A DNA stretch of 64,000 bases from Nitrospira sp. (GTDB taxonomy: Bacteria; Nitrospirota; Nitrospiria; Nitrospirales; Nitrospiraceae), in assembly GCA_029865225.1 (NCBI GenBank), contig JAOUHJ010000013.1, forward strand, positions 1-64,000. Reading direction: 5' to 3'. The notes under the pieces were generated by a model that was not told the DNA's origin, searched no databases, and saw nothing but the letters and a program-made list of their open reading frames with translations. Position numbers and translations under genes: made by a program. Positions 47,898-56,957 of the stretch are shown here, piece by piece. Position 1 is the first letter of the stretch; the number at the start of each line of letters is the position of its first letter.

Positions 47898-49604
47898 ATG
47901 GGAGAGTCCGTACTGCTCTATATTCTCTTCGCTCCCTTTCTGGGCGCGTTAGGGTTAATCTTTGTCTCGAATCGACAACCGCTCCTTGTCCGGAGCATTG
48001 CCGCTGGTTCCGCGTTTGTCGCGTTATTAGCTTCAATCTATCTCTTCTATGCCTATGATCCGGTCAAAGGTGGATTCCAGTTTATCCAAAAAATTGAATG
48101 GTCCCGACAGCTCGGTATTTCCTTGCATCTCGGCGTCGATGGTATCGGAACCCCCCTGGTGTTGGCCTCAACGATTCTGTTGTTTGCTGGGATCTTCGTA
48201 TCCTGGCACATCAAAGATCGTACGAAAGAGTTCTATATCTGGTTGCTGATCCTAGCGGCTGCCACGATCGGCGTCTTCATGTCCCTGGATCTGTTTTTCC
48301 TCTACTTCTTCTACGAAATGTCCGTCATCCCGATGTACCTATTGTTGGGTATGTGGGGAAGCCACACGAAGAAGTACCTCGAGATGACCGATTCTGAAGG
48401 AATGAAACTGAGGGATTCCGTCGGTTTTATTTTCAATTTCGGTTCCAACAGCAAAGAATACGCCGCGATGAAATTAGTGCTTTTCTTGTCCGCGTTTGCT
48501 GTGGCCGCGTTAATGGGCATTCTGCTCATCTATAAGTATTCCGGGCTGAACACCTTCGACATCCTGGTGCTTCGCGAGCAGGCGAATCTCATGAATATCC
48601 CGGTTCTGGGAACGACACTGGACAAGATTATTTGGATCTTGGTGTTCTTTGGATTCGCATCGATTGCTCCCCTTTGGCCGATGCACTCGTGGTCTCCAGT
48701 CGGCCACGCGGCTGCGCCGGCTGCGACAAGCATGCTTCATGCCGGCGTCCTGATGAAGCTAGGGCACTTTTCCATCATTCGGGTTGCGTTTGAAATTCTC
48801 CCTGAGACGACCAGGGAGCTGATGCCAATCGCGGCCGTCCTTTGCATGTTTAGCATCATTTATGGTGGCTTCGTCGCCTTTTATGCCAAGGACACCAAGT
48901 ATGTCATCGGCTATTCGAGTTCCAGTCATATGGGATACGTCTTTCTTGGCATGGCGGCGCTCAACTACATTAGTTTGAGCGGCGCCGTCATCTACATGTT
49001 CGCCCATGCTTTGGCGACGGGGATGCTCTTCGCGATGGCGGGATGGGTCTATGACCAAACACATTCCCGCGACATCCCTTCATTGGGCGGCCTCTCCAAC
49101 AAAATGCCGTTCATCACGGCCTGCTTTATGGTGGCCTGTATGGCGTCGATCGGGATGCCGGGCACGGTGAATTTTATTGCGGAGATCATGATTGTCGTCG
49201 GCAGTTGGAATAAGTACCCCTTGCAAGTGATCGTAGCCATGCTGGGCATCGTGCTGACCCTCGCCTACCTGTTCAAAATGATGCGCGGACTGTTCTATGG
49301 TCCCATGAATCAGAAGTACAGCCATGCTCATGATGCGGTTTCGACGGTGGACCGATTGCCGCTGTTGATCATGATCGCGATCAGCATCGGGTTCGGTATC
49401 TTCCCAACGCATCTGTACGACGTTGTTCGCTCTGGTGTGGATCCGTTGATCGTGAGAATCACAGAGGTCGTCCCTGTTGCACAATCGGGGAGCGACGAAG
49501 GTGTTCAGCATACCGTCAGTCACTCGAAGATCCCGTTGACCTCGCCGATCATCGCCGATGAGGTGGCGGCGACTCCACTACAGATTTCAGGAGGACGGGA
49601 ATGA
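47898..49604 (+). CDS. nuoM2: complex I subunit NuoM, second copy
   Basis: A 568-residue NuoM-type pump. Hallmarks are FLYFFYEMSVIPMYLLLGMWG with the conserved Glu, the helix-7/8 region FASIAPLWPMHSWSPVGHAAAP, and YSSSSHMGYVFLGM. A hydrophilic insert (about 155-190, KKYLEMTDSEGMKLRDSVG) is absent from the first copy. The canonical lysine-containing FAVKVP/FAFKAP is changed to FASIAPL, so its proton path may differ. It overlaps nuoN by four bases. In Nitrospira-type complexes a second NuoM is predicted to add a proton channel. Confidence 0.92.
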   Translation: MGESVLLYILFAPFLGALGLIFVSNRQPLLVRSIAAGSAFVALLASIYLFYAYDPVKGGFQFIQKIEWSRQLGISLHLGVDGIGTPLVLASTILLFAGIFVSWHIKDRTKEFYIWLLILAAATIGVFMSLDLFFLYFFYEMSVIPMYLLLGMWGSHTKKYLEMTDSEGMKLRDSVGFIFNFGSNSKEYAAMKLVLFLSAFAVAALMGILLIYKYSGLNTFDILVLREQANLMNIPVLGTTLDKIIWILVFFGFASIAPLWPMHSWSPVGHAAAPAATSMLHAGVLMKLGHFSIIRVAFEILPETTRELMPIAAVLCMFSIIYGGFVAFYAKDTKYVIGYSSSSHMGYVFLGMAALNYISLSGAVIYMFAHALATGMLFAMAGWVYDQTHSRDIPSLGGLSNKMPFITACFMVACMASIGMPGTVNFIAEIMIVVGSWNKYPLQVIVAMLGIVLTLAYLFKMMRGLFYGPMNQKYSHAHDAVSTVDRLPLLIMIAISIGFGIFPTHLYDVVRSGVDPLIVRITEVVPVAQSGSDEGVQHTVSHSKIPLTSPIIADEVAATPLQISGGRE

Positions 49605-51097
49605 TTTTTTCGCTGAATCTGTCCTTCTCGGATCTGCTGTTACTCTTGCCGGAAATCTTGCTTACCTGCTGGCTCTGTCTTGTGATCATCGTGGACTTTG
49701 TATCTCCCCGTCTACCGAAAGAGCAGTTGGCCTATCTGAGCGTAGCGGGTCTTGTTCTGACACTCGGATGTTTGGCGTGGTTTGACATCGCTCACGTTTC
49801 CGGTGCGCTGTTTGGCAACATGTTTGTGCTGGATCGGATGGCGATTTTCTTCAAGGTCTTTATCCTGGGCGCCACTATCCTTGTGATTCTCTCTTCAGTG
49901 GAGTACGTGAATCGATTCACCTTATTCCGTGGAGAATACTATGTCCTTGTGGTGATGTCTGCGATCGGCATGATGTTCATGGCATCAGCCAATGATCTCC
50001 TTTCAGTCTTTGTCAGTTTGGAGTTCTCCACCCTTGGGTTTTACGTCTTGGTATCGTATTTACGCGAGGACATGGCTTCGAATGAAGCTGGACTGAAGTT
50101 CTTTATCCTGGGCGTCTTTGCCGCCGGGCTATTCGCCTACGGTATCAGTCTCGTATACGGCGAAACGGGCCAGCTGGTCTTTTCTGAGATGTCGTCGGCA
50201 CAGGCGACCCCCGGGTTAATTATAGGATTTCTCCTGATCTTTGCCGCCTTAGGATTTAAGATCGGTGCTGTCCCCTTCCATTCGTGGATACCGGACACGT
50301 ACCACGGCGCTCCAACCCCCGTCACAGCCTTTTTGTCCATCGCGCCTAAAGGCGCTGCGTTGGTGATTCTGCTCAGGATTTTCCTCGTCGCGCTGGCTTC
50401 GTTTAAACCAGTGTGGGTGTACTTATTGGTGGCCGTCTCGATCCTCTCAATGACCTACGGAAATATCGTGGCGATCGCTCAACGAAATATCAAACGTCTC
50501 CTTGCCTACTCTGGGATCGCCCAAATCGGGAATGTCCTGATTGGACTGGCGGCAGGAACGAAGATGGGAAGCGACGCGATACTGTTTTATCTCCTGGCGT
50601 ACCTCTTCGCCAATATCGGAGCGTTCGCCGTCGTCATTGCAGTCAGCCACGCCATCGGACGGGATGAGATCGAGGATTATCGTGGTCTCAATCGGCGATC
50701 TCCGTTTTTGGCGTTTGCCATGTTGCTGTTTCTCTTATCGTTAGCCGGGGTACCGCCGCTTGCCGGGTTTATCGGAAAGCTCTATATCTTTGTCGCGGCG
50801 ATCAAGGAAGGACTCTACACCTTGATCACGGTTGGGCTCATCAACATCGTCATATCGATGTACTATTACCTAATCGTGGTCAAACAAATGTACATCAATG
50901 AGCCCATTGATCCGTCACCGATTAGGATTTCCGGTCCGATGAAGGCCGTCATCTACGTTGGTCTGGCGGGGACGCTGGTGATCGGTATCTACCCCCAGCC
51001 CTTTACAGACTGGGTCGTTGATGCCACGTTGATGTTTTCCAACTTCGTGACTCCTTCTGCGACAGCGGTTCCTTCACCCATTCATGTCGGCGGTTAG
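49601..51097 (+). CDS. nuoN: complex I subunit NuoN
   Basis: A 498-residue antiporter-like subunit. It shows VFVSLEFSTLGFYVLVSYLR, the lysine helix FAALGFKIGAVPFHSWIPDTYHGAP, and YSGIAQIGNVLIGL with the VPPLAGFIGKLYIF segment. It ends the nuo cluster. A kinase gene starts about 95 bases later with its own promoter candidate. Confidence 0.96.
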   Translation: MIFSLNLSFSDLLLLLPEILLTCWLCLVIIVDFVSPRLPKEQLAYLSVAGLVLTLGCLAWFDIAHVSGALFGNMFVLDRMAIFFKVFILGATILVILSSVEYVNRFTLFRGEYYVLVVMSAIGMMFMASANDLLSVFVSLEFSTLGFYVLVSYLREDMASNEAGLKFFILGVFAAGLFAYGISLVYGETGQLVFSEMSSAQATPGLIIGFLLIFAALGFKIGAVPFHSWIPDTYHGAPTPVTAFLSIAPKGAALVILLRIFLVALASFKPVWVYLLVAVSILSMTYGNIVAIAQRNIKRLLAYSGIAQIGNVLIGLAAGTKMGSDAILFYLLAYLFANIGAFAVVIAVSHAIGRDEIEDYRGLNRRSPFLAFAMLLFLLSLAGVPPLAGFIGKLYIFVAAIKEGLYTLITVGLINIVISMYYYLIVVKQMYINEPIDPSPIRISGPMKAVIYVGLAGTLVIGIYPQPFTDWVVDATLMFSNFVTPSATAVPSPIHVGG

Positions 51098-51124
51098 TTT
51101 TCTGCTTTCTCCTATCTAGAGTTC

Positions 51125-51133
51125 TGCTACAAT
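51125..51133 (+). promoter_or_regulatory. candidate extended -10 promoter
   Basis: TGCTACAAT forms an extended -10 element about 60 bases upstream of the kinase gene at 51192. No good -35 is present at the right distance. It may separate the signalling string from the nuo cluster. Confidence 0.35.
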
Positions 51134-51191
51134 TGCTCCGAGCGCGAAGTCTTGTGTTGTTCGGATCCCGCACCACCGTCACATCGCCGTG

Positions 51192-52700
51192 ATGGCTTGT
51201 CATCTAGCCATGGAATCAGCCACACACCAGCAGTCAGAGCCGCCGACCCTCGTATCAGGGGAAGTGGAATCTCGTTCAGACATTGGCCCTGATTCAACGA
51301 GCTCGAGCAATGGCCGTGTGTCCTGGTTCGAAAAACTGACCATTGAGCAACGGATACTGGCTGGTTTTAGTCTTGTGTTTGTCGGGATCCTCGTTATTAC
51401 CGCCGTTTCATACCACAACACCAGTATTGTGCTGACCAATAGTCGACTCGATGGTCGCAGCCACGATCTGCTCCAACTGCTCAGTACCATCGATGTTGCG
51501 ATGAACGAGGCAGAAGATGCCCATCGACGATATCTCGTTACCGGAGAAACGTCCTATCTAGAGTCCTATAAGAAGGTGGTACAACAAAAACCGACATTCG
51601 CCACCTACCTTCGTGAATTAACACGCGGTTCTACGGAACAAGAGCAACGAGCTGGGGTGCTGGAACGGATGATGGAGAAACAATTGAACGCCGAGTCCAA
51701 GGCCATTGACCAGTTCGACCGGGGCGGATTTCGAGCGGTTAAGAAGATGGCGATTGAGGGGGCTGGCCGCCGAGAGTTAGGAGCGGTTCATCAACTCATT
51801 ACCGATATGGATTCAGACGAACGGCAGGCCATGAATCGTCGTATGGCGGACTCCGCTGAGGGGACCAAGAATACGATCGTGCTGTTGGGTCTGGGGGCTT
51901 TTCTCCAGCTGGTTTTGTTGGCGTGGGTCTACTATCTCATTCGCCATGACATTACGGAGCGACGGCGGGTAGCGGAGGAGCTGCAGCGCCGTGGAGAGCT
52001 CTTGGAGGCGGCAAACAAGGAGCTGGAAGCCTTCAGCTACTCGGTGTCTCATGATTTACGAGCGCCTCTTCGGCATATAGATGGGTATGCCGCTCTCCTG
52101 CGCAAAACCGTCGAGCAGTCACTGAGTGAGAAGGGCGCGCGGTATTTACAAACCATCTCCGATGCCGCCAAGCAGATGGGTCAGCTTATTGATGATCTGT
52201 TGGTCTTTTCACGGATGGGCCGACAAGAAATGCTTCACACGAGTGTGAATCTTGAGCAGTTGATCAACAATATTCTTGCGGATTTGCGTCTGGACTTGCA
52301 AGGGCGTGAGATATCGTGGACAATCGCCCCGTTGCCTGAGGTCAAGGGCGATCCGGCCATGCTGAGACAGGTATTTGTGAATTTGCTGACGAACGCCATT
52401 AAGTTCACCGGTACCAGGCCAAAGGCTTCAATTGAAATCGGTGTCGAGCGTCCAAACTCAGCAGAAGTCGTCATTTTTGTGCGTGACAACGGAGTGGGTT
52501 TTGATATGGAATATGCCTCCAAGCTCTTTGGGGTCTTCCAGAGGCTTCACCGTGCTGATGAGTTCGAAGGAACCGGAATCGGTCTCGCCAACGTGCGCCG
52601 GATTGTTCATCGCCATGGGGGGCGGGCCTGGGCGGAAGGAGCTCCAGATAGCGGAGCTACCTTCTTTATTGCGTTGCCAACAAGGAGTCATGAACCATGA
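51192..52700 (+). CDS. membrane histidine kinase with CHASE3-like sensor
   Basis: A 502-residue kinase. Two transmembrane helices (about 55-75 and 225-247) flank a helical periplasmic domain that looks like CHASE3 (EAEDAHRRYLVTGETSYLE). A coiled coil leads to a HisKA box with His287 in FSYSVSHDLRAPLRHIDGY, and a HATPase domain follows (NLLTNAIKF, VRDNGVGFD, GTGIGLANVRRIVHRHGG). The core resembles bacteriophytochrome-type kinases. Start codons at 51189, 51192 and 51210 are all possible, and none has a strong Shine-Dalgarno. The next receiver gene overlaps its stop by four bases. Confidence 0.88.
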   Translation: MACHLAMESATHQQSEPPTLVSGEVESRSDIGPDSTSSSNGRVSWFEKLTIEQRILAGFSLVFVGILVITAVSYHNTSIVLTNSRLDGRSHDLLQLLSTIDVAMNEAEDAHRRYLVTGETSYLESYKKVVQQKPTFATYLRELTRGSTEQEQRAGVLERMMEKQLNAESKAIDQFDRGGFRAVKKMAIEGAGRRELGAVHQLITDMDSDERQAMNRRMADSAEGTKNTIVLLGLGAFLQLVLLAWVYYLIRHDITERRRVAEELQRRGELLEAANKELEAFSYSVSHDLRAPLRHIDGYAALLRKTVEQSLSEKGARYLQTISDAAKQMGQLIDDLLVFSRMGRQEMLHTSVNLEQLINNILADLRLDLQGREISWTIAPLPEVKGDPAMLRQVFVNLLTNAIKFTGTRPKASIEIGVERPNSAEVVIFVRDNGVGFDMEYASKLFGVFQRLHRADEFEGTGIGLANVRRIVHRHGGRAWAEGAPDSGATFFIALPTRSHEP

Positions 52701-53161
52701 ATGCGGCGAAACCAATCGTCCTCGCCGAAGATAATCCACGTGATGCCGAACTTGCTCTTGCTGCGATGGAGGAGGAACATATATCGGACAAAGTCGTCCT
52801 TTGTCATGACGGGGCTGAGGTTTTGGACTATCTTTACTGTCGGGGGCAGTTCAAGTCACGTTTAAAGGGCAACCCCGCCGTGATTTTTCTCGACCTGAAA
52901 ATGCCAAAGGTGAACGGGCTGGAAGTGTTGCGTACCATCAAGGCAGATATCAATCTGCGGCCGATTCCGGTCGTGATGCTGACGTCGTCACGAGAAGAAC
53001 GCGATTTGGCTGAAAGCTATGCGTTGGGAGCGAACGCATATGTGGTCAAGCCTGTTGAGTTTCACAAATTTCTGTCGGCTGTGAAGGAGCTGGGAACGTT
53101 CTGGGGGGTCATTAATGAGCCCCCTCCTGAAGGTCTCCGGTCCGCTCAACCCCATTCATGA
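52697..53161 (+). CDS. Rcp1-type single-domain response regulator
   Basis: A 154-residue receiver with the acidic pair in VLAEDNPRD, phosphoacceptor Asp66 in VIFLDLKMPKVNG, Thr in VVMLTSSREE and Lys in YVVKPVEF. The LYCRGQF loop and overall length match the small receivers paired with phytochrome-like kinases. There is no output domain. AAGGAG lies before the ATG. It overlaps the kinase upstream and the hybrid kinase downstream by four bases each, so all three are probably co-translated. Confidence 0.92.
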   Translation: MNAAKPIVLAEDNPRDAELALAAMEEEHISDKVVLCHDGAEVLDYLYCRGQFKSRLKGNPAVIFLDLKMPKVNGLEVLRTIKADINLRPIPVVMLTSSREERDLAESYALGANAYVVKPVEFHKFLSAVKELGTFWGVINEPPPEGLRSAQPHS

Positions 53162-54786
53162 CAACTCCGCTACGAGTTCTTCATCTCGAATCGAATCGGC
53201 ACGAGAGTGACCGCATTGAGACGATGTTGACGGGTGGCGATATCCCCTGCGTGATACACCGGGTGGAGAGCCGAGCCGCCTATATATCGGCGCTCACGGA
53301 CGGTCACGTCGATCTCATCTTGGCGGAATACAACCTGCCTCGATGCGATGGACGGACAGCGCTTGAACTTGCTCGGAGATTGGCTCCTGGTGTTCCGGTC
53401 ATCTTCGTCTCGGCAACTGTTTTGGAAAAACAGCGAATTGAATTACAGTCTGGCGGCGCCACGGATTGTATTCCGAAAGAGGAACTCGATCGCCTGGTTC
53501 CATCGGTGCGGCGCGTACGGCGAGAGCAACAGGAGCGTGCAGGGCGATTACAAGCCGAAGCAGCGCTGTCGGAAAGCCGTGCGCAGTTCAGACAGGTGCA
53601 GAAACTCGAGGCGGTCGGTCGTCTGGCGGGAGGGTTGGCTCATGACTTCAATAATTTGCTCACTGTCATTATGGGCCAAAGTCAAGTGCTGCTCAGCGAG
53701 ATGGACCTTGAGGATCCCCTAAGAGGTAGAGTTGAGGAGATGCACAAGGCCGGTGATCGTGCGAGGATTCTTATTCGCCAGTTGCTTGCGTTCAGCAGAA
53801 AACAACCGTCTGAGGCGAAGGTTCTGAACCTGAATAGGATCCTGGTCGACTTTGAACCCATGCTGCGGAGGTTGATAGGTGAGGATATTCAACTCATATT
53901 GAGACCCAGTATGGATGATCTCAGAGTCAAGGCCGACCCAGCCCTGCTCGAGCAGGTTGTGATGAATCTCGCGGTCAATGCACGGGATGCCATGCCAACG
54001 GGGGGAAAACTCACGATAGAAACAGCTGTAACAGATCTCGATCACACCCCCCTGTACCACATCAGTCCACTAGCGCCAGGAGCCTATGTCAGGCTTTCAG
54101 TCGCCGACAGTGGCTGCGGTATGACTCCAGAAGTACAAGCGCATATGTTTGAACCCTTCTTTACGACCAAGGAAGAAGGAAAGGGAACCGGATTGGGGCT
54201 CGCGACGGTCTTTGGCATTGTGACTCAGGGGGGGGGCGGACTGGACGTGACCAGTAAGACTGGGGAAGGAACTCGGTTTGATATCTACCTTCCACGTGTG
54301 GAGGCCGAGATTGAGACTTCTGTGAGTGAGCAGGCAATCATGCCGTCACCACGGGGGCACGAAACGATTCTTCTTGTCGAGGATGATGAGAATGTTCGCG
54401 TACTGATGGCCGACGAACTCCGCAAGTATGGGTATCGAATCGTGGAAGCAAGAAATGGGGTGGAGGCCTGCCTTGTGGCCACCCCATACATCAAGAAGCT
54501 CCGGCTCTTGCTCACCGACATTGTCATGCCGGGAATGAGTGGGGTAGAACTTGCTCGGAATCTCCGTGTGATTAAGCCGGGGCTCAAGGTGCTCTTCATC
54601 TCAGGCTACACGGATGATATCGGGGTCGGTGCGGGTGACCCAGCCACCCTGTATCTGCAAAAGCCATTCACGCCGGAAGTATTAGCAGAGAAGGTGCGCG
54701 AGGTTCTTAACCTTGAGCCTTCTAGTCAAAAGGGTGGTGGCCACATATCGGAGCCGGTACAGTCATCGATTCCAAGTCAATCCTGA
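53158..54786 (+). CDS. hybrid histidine kinase, receiver-HisKA-HATPase-receiver
   Basis: A 542-residue cytoplasmic hybrid kinase. The N-terminal receiver-like domain (about 5-120) lacks the phosphoacceptor Asp; the site reads LILAEYNLP with Glu57. The HisKA box has His162 in GGLAHDFNNLLTVIMGQSQ. A HATPase domain (NLAVNARDAM, VADSGCGM, GTGLGLATVFGIV) follows, and a C-terminal receiver has Asp454 in LLLTDIVMPGMSG. Phosphate would pass from His162 to Asp454, perhaps then to the preceding receiver. Glu57 could mimic a permanently phosphorylated state (inference). Confidence 0.9.
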   Translation: MTTPLRVLHLESNRHESDRIETMLTGGDIPCVIHRVESRAAYISALTDGHVDLILAEYNLPRCDGRTALELARRLAPGVPVIFVSATVLEKQRIELQSGGATDCIPKEELDRLVPSVRRVRREQQERAGRLQAEAALSESRAQFRQVQKLEAVGRLAGGLAHDFNNLLTVIMGQSQVLLSEMDLEDPLRGRVEEMHKAGDRARILIRQLLAFSRKQPSEAKVLNLNRILVDFEPMLRRLIGEDIQLILRPSMDDLRVKADPALLEQVVMNLAVNARDAMPTGGKLTIETAVTDLDHTPLYHISPLAPGAYVRLSVADSGCGMTPEVQAHMFEPFFTTKEEGKGTGLGLATVFGIVTQGGGGLDVTSKTGEGTRFDIYLPRVEAEIETSVSEQAIMPSPRGHETILLVEDDENVRVLMADELRKYGYRIVEARNGVEACLVATPYIKKLRLLLTDIVMPGMSGVELARNLRVIKPGLKVLFISGYTDDIGVGAGDPATLYLQKPFTPEVLAEKVREVLNLEPSSQKGGGHISEPVQSSIPSQS

Positions 54787-54789
54787 TAC

Positions 54790-55695
54790 ATGGAAAGACA
54801 ACACTCAGCATCGTTCCGTGGTCGGTTTTCTGTAGGCTCTACGTTCAAGAGGCACCATTCGGTGCGATGGAGTCGGTTCGGAGCAACGTATCTGTTGGTA
54901 GCTGCATGCGCGTTCCCCACTTCGAGCATAGCCGGGGATATCTCGTGGCTACAACTTTCTGATGGCATTAGGGTGTCGGTGTGGAAAGCCCAGGATCAAT
55001 GCCCGATCGTGCCGAGAATGCTGGTTGTCGATTTGGACCCTGAACGCATAAAGTTCTCCGTTCATTATTACGCCCAGGAAGGACTATCAGAACCGCACAA
55101 GATTGACCAATGGCAGAAACGAACAGGGCACCACGTCGTATTTAATGCGGGGCTATTCCGTGAAAATTTCGCATATCTTGGTCTTCTCTATAAGGATGGG
55201 CATCCGTTGGGGAGCCGACGACACCCTTCGTGGCAGGGGTTGTTTGTTGCAGAGCCATCTGATTCGGGGTTGAGAAAGGCACGAGTCCTTGATTTGGATT
55301 CCGAGGCCTTCGATGAAGAGCAACCTCCCTATCGGGAGGTCGCACAAGCCCTCATGCTTCTGGATCACACGGGGAGGGTTCGCGTGCGGGAGTCGGGGAA
55401 ATATGCGTATCAAACAATCGTCGCTGAAACGATGGCCGGACATATTCTTCTCTTAAAAAGCCTCGGAGCGGCTAGGTTATACGACATCGCGCAGTGTGTG
55501 AAGGATGTACTCCCTACCGTGCGCCAAGCGATGGCCATGGATGGAGGGTCCTCTTCGGATATTCGGATTCTGGAGTCACTGTGGCAGAAGGACATAGACA
55601 CAGAGGACCGCACGTCATGGAAGAGCCTGTTCGCTGGAAACACCGGTAGTCATATTCCGTTGCCTACGGTGATTGGGGCAAGTCCCAGAGAATGA
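54790..55695 (+). CDS. phosphodiester glycosidase family protein (DUF2233)
   Basis: A 301-residue exported protein. A hydrophobic signal (about 33-48) follows a basic N-terminal region. The mature part has features of the DUF2233/NAGPA-like family: VVFNAGLFRENFAYLGLLY, an internal QALMLLD strand, and the conserved MAMDGGSSSDIRI near residue 250. Family members include the human enzyme that uncovers mannose-6-phosphate and bacterial proteins linked to exopolysaccharide. The substrate here is unknown. It starts three bases after the hybrid kinase and overlaps the following lipoprotein gene, an unusual placement. Confidence 0.8.
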   Translation: MERQHSASFRGRFSVGSTFKRHHSVRWSRFGATYLLVAACAFPTSSIAGDISWLQLSDGIRVSVWKAQDQCPIVPRMLVVDLDPERIKFSVHYYAQEGLSEPHKIDQWQKRTGHHVVFNAGLFRENFAYLGLLYKDGHPLGSRRHPSWQGLFVAEPSDSGLRKARVLDLDSEAFDEEQPPYREVAQALMLLDHTGRVRVRESGKYAYQTIVAETMAGHILLLKSLGAARLYDIAQCVKDVLPTVRQAMAMDGGSSSDIRILESLWQKDIDTEDRTSWKSLFAGNTGSHIPLPTVIGASPRE

Positions 55696-56009
55696 TGAAC
55701 ACGTGGCTTCCAATTGCTGGAGTCCTGGCCTACCTCGCTGTTGGTGGCTGTGCGGATGGTGCAAAGATCGTTCAACAGCACGACAGGGGCGGGGTGGTCA
55801 TTTATCCGTTTAAAGAAGAACAGGGGCCCGTCCTCTCTTCGTTTCGAAAGGACGCCCTCGACCTGATGAAAGAGAAATGCACAGGCAGGTCGTACTCCAT
55901 CGTTCGCGAGGGAGAAGCGCAAGGACGAACGCGTGTGGTCAGCCCGCTTGATGGCGCCCAAGAACTCGTGGAGGAACGGCGATGGGGGATTCAGTTTGAG
56001 TGCAAATGA
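55692..56009 (+). CDS. small putative lipoprotein
   Basis: A 105-residue protein with a signal peptide and lipobox-like end (LAYLAVGGC, Cys about 20). The mature part is charged (GGVVIYPFKEEQGPVLSSF, then EKCTGRSYSIVREGEAQG) and ends RRWGIQFECK. The three cysteines suggest a mature-domain disulfide plus the lipid-modified cysteine. Similar short lipoproteins with a GG(V/I)V-Y motif are known as uncharacterised in many genomes. It overlaps the glycosidase gene by four bases. Confidence 0.7.
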   Translation: MMNTWLPIAGVLAYLAVGGCADGAKIVQQHDRGGVVIYPFKEEQGPVLSSFRKDALDLMKEKCTGRSYSIVREGEAQGRTRVVSPLDGAQELVEERRWGIQFECK

Positions 56010-56045
56010 AATAACGGGAGTTGGTCACATCCGATGTGTGTTGTG

Positions 56046-56621
56046 CTAAGCCTGGTTCACCGTCTGCATGAGATCGTGAATGGTCAGGAGACTGATCAGT
56101 TGAACCTTTTCTCTTTCCACACGTGCTCTCCCATCTTGCTCTAGACGGTCCACAATCACCAATGCATGATCTACCCGAAGGCCAGCTTCCCGCGCGACTC
56201 CTACCGCTTTGAGCAAGGACCCACCACTCGTGAGTACATCATCCACGATAAGTGCTCGATCAGTTGGACGAATGCTGCCCTCGATTAACTTGCCTAAACC
56301 ATGATCTTTGGGCTGTTTGCGAACGACGAACGTACGCCACAGACGCTGCGGGGAAGCCGCACAGGCGAAATCAGAAATGGTGACGGCAATTGGGATGGCT
56401 CCGAGTTCCAGCCCTCCCAGACAATCGAATTCAATATCGGTCAGGGCTTCATAGGCCAGGTGCGCCACCAGACGGCGTGCCTCCGGATGTGCCATAAGGG
56501 CGCGACAATCGACATAAAAAGGGCTGATTTCCCCGGAGGCGAGTTTGAATCCTTTGTCACGATCCCATTTAAAAGACTCAGTGTCGTGGAATGATTTCGC
56601 CAATTGTTCCCGAACCGTCAC
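56046..56621 (-). CDS. pyrE: orotate phosphoribosyltransferase
   Basis: PyrE converts orotate and PRPP to OMP in pyrimidine synthesis. The 191-residue protein has the PRPP loop RALIVDDVLTSGGSLLKAV, the FYVDCRALMAHPEA segment and the GGLELGAIPIAVTIS active region. GTG start at 56621 with GGGAGG eight bases upstream. It is convergent with the lipoprotein gene and is separated from the lipid cluster by about 335 bases. Confidence 0.94.
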   Translation of the reverse strand: MTVREQLAKSFHDTESFKWDRDKGFKLASGEISPFYVDCRALMAHPEARRLVAHLAYEALTDIEFDCLGGLELGAIPIAVTISDFACAASPQRLWRTFVVRKQPKDHGLGKLIEGSIRPTDRALIVDDVLTSGGSLLKAVGVAREAGLRVDHALVIVDRLEQDGRARVEREKVQLISLLTIHDLMQTVNQA

Positions 56622-56957
56622 GATTTGTCCTCCCTCTTTCAGGCCCAGCCATGTGTCGGCATTCTACACTGCTAGGAAGACTGCTGGTACACCTTTTCAC
56701 CGATGCTGGTGCGGGGCAACCACGGAGTAGCGACGGATTTGCTCCACTACCGTGTTGGCGACCAACTGCAGGTCGAAGGGCGAGACAGAGCGTAATTCAA
56801 CATCGGACTACCTCGGCCTTAAGTGATCAAGAATCTCGGGGATCTCAACTTTAGGTGGACATTGAATGGTTACTCAAGCCTTAAGATGTGAAGATCAGGG
56901 TCTGGGGCCTTGTTGGGCGAGTGATTTCACATATCAACGGAACACCGACCGTCGAAG
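56622..56957. other. intergenic region holding a degenerate coding remnant
   Basis: This 336-base gap carries no intact gene. The only recognisable content is the minus-strand remnant at 56730-56823. The rest shows no terminator, promoter or RNA that I can support. Confidence 0.5.
56730..56823 (-). pseudogene. remnant similar to the small frame at 58300-58404
   Basis: Read on the minus strand, this segment encodes SDVELRSVSPFDLQLVANT and then VVEQIRR. It matches the small frame at 58300-58404 (VELRYAWPFDLQLIAKT, then LTEQLKR) in protein and, more weakly, in DNA. Just upstream of the shared part it has a one-base insertion and a TAG in place of TAT, so it looks broken. It lies downstream of the FAD oxidoreductase gene. 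Confidence 0.55.

Noticed and set aside
54228-54236. 9-G run in the hybrid kinase as a second phase-variable site
   Set aside because: It is interrupted at the tenth base and encodes the glycine-rich HATPase end expected of the family; shorter and less likely to slip than the 12-G tract.
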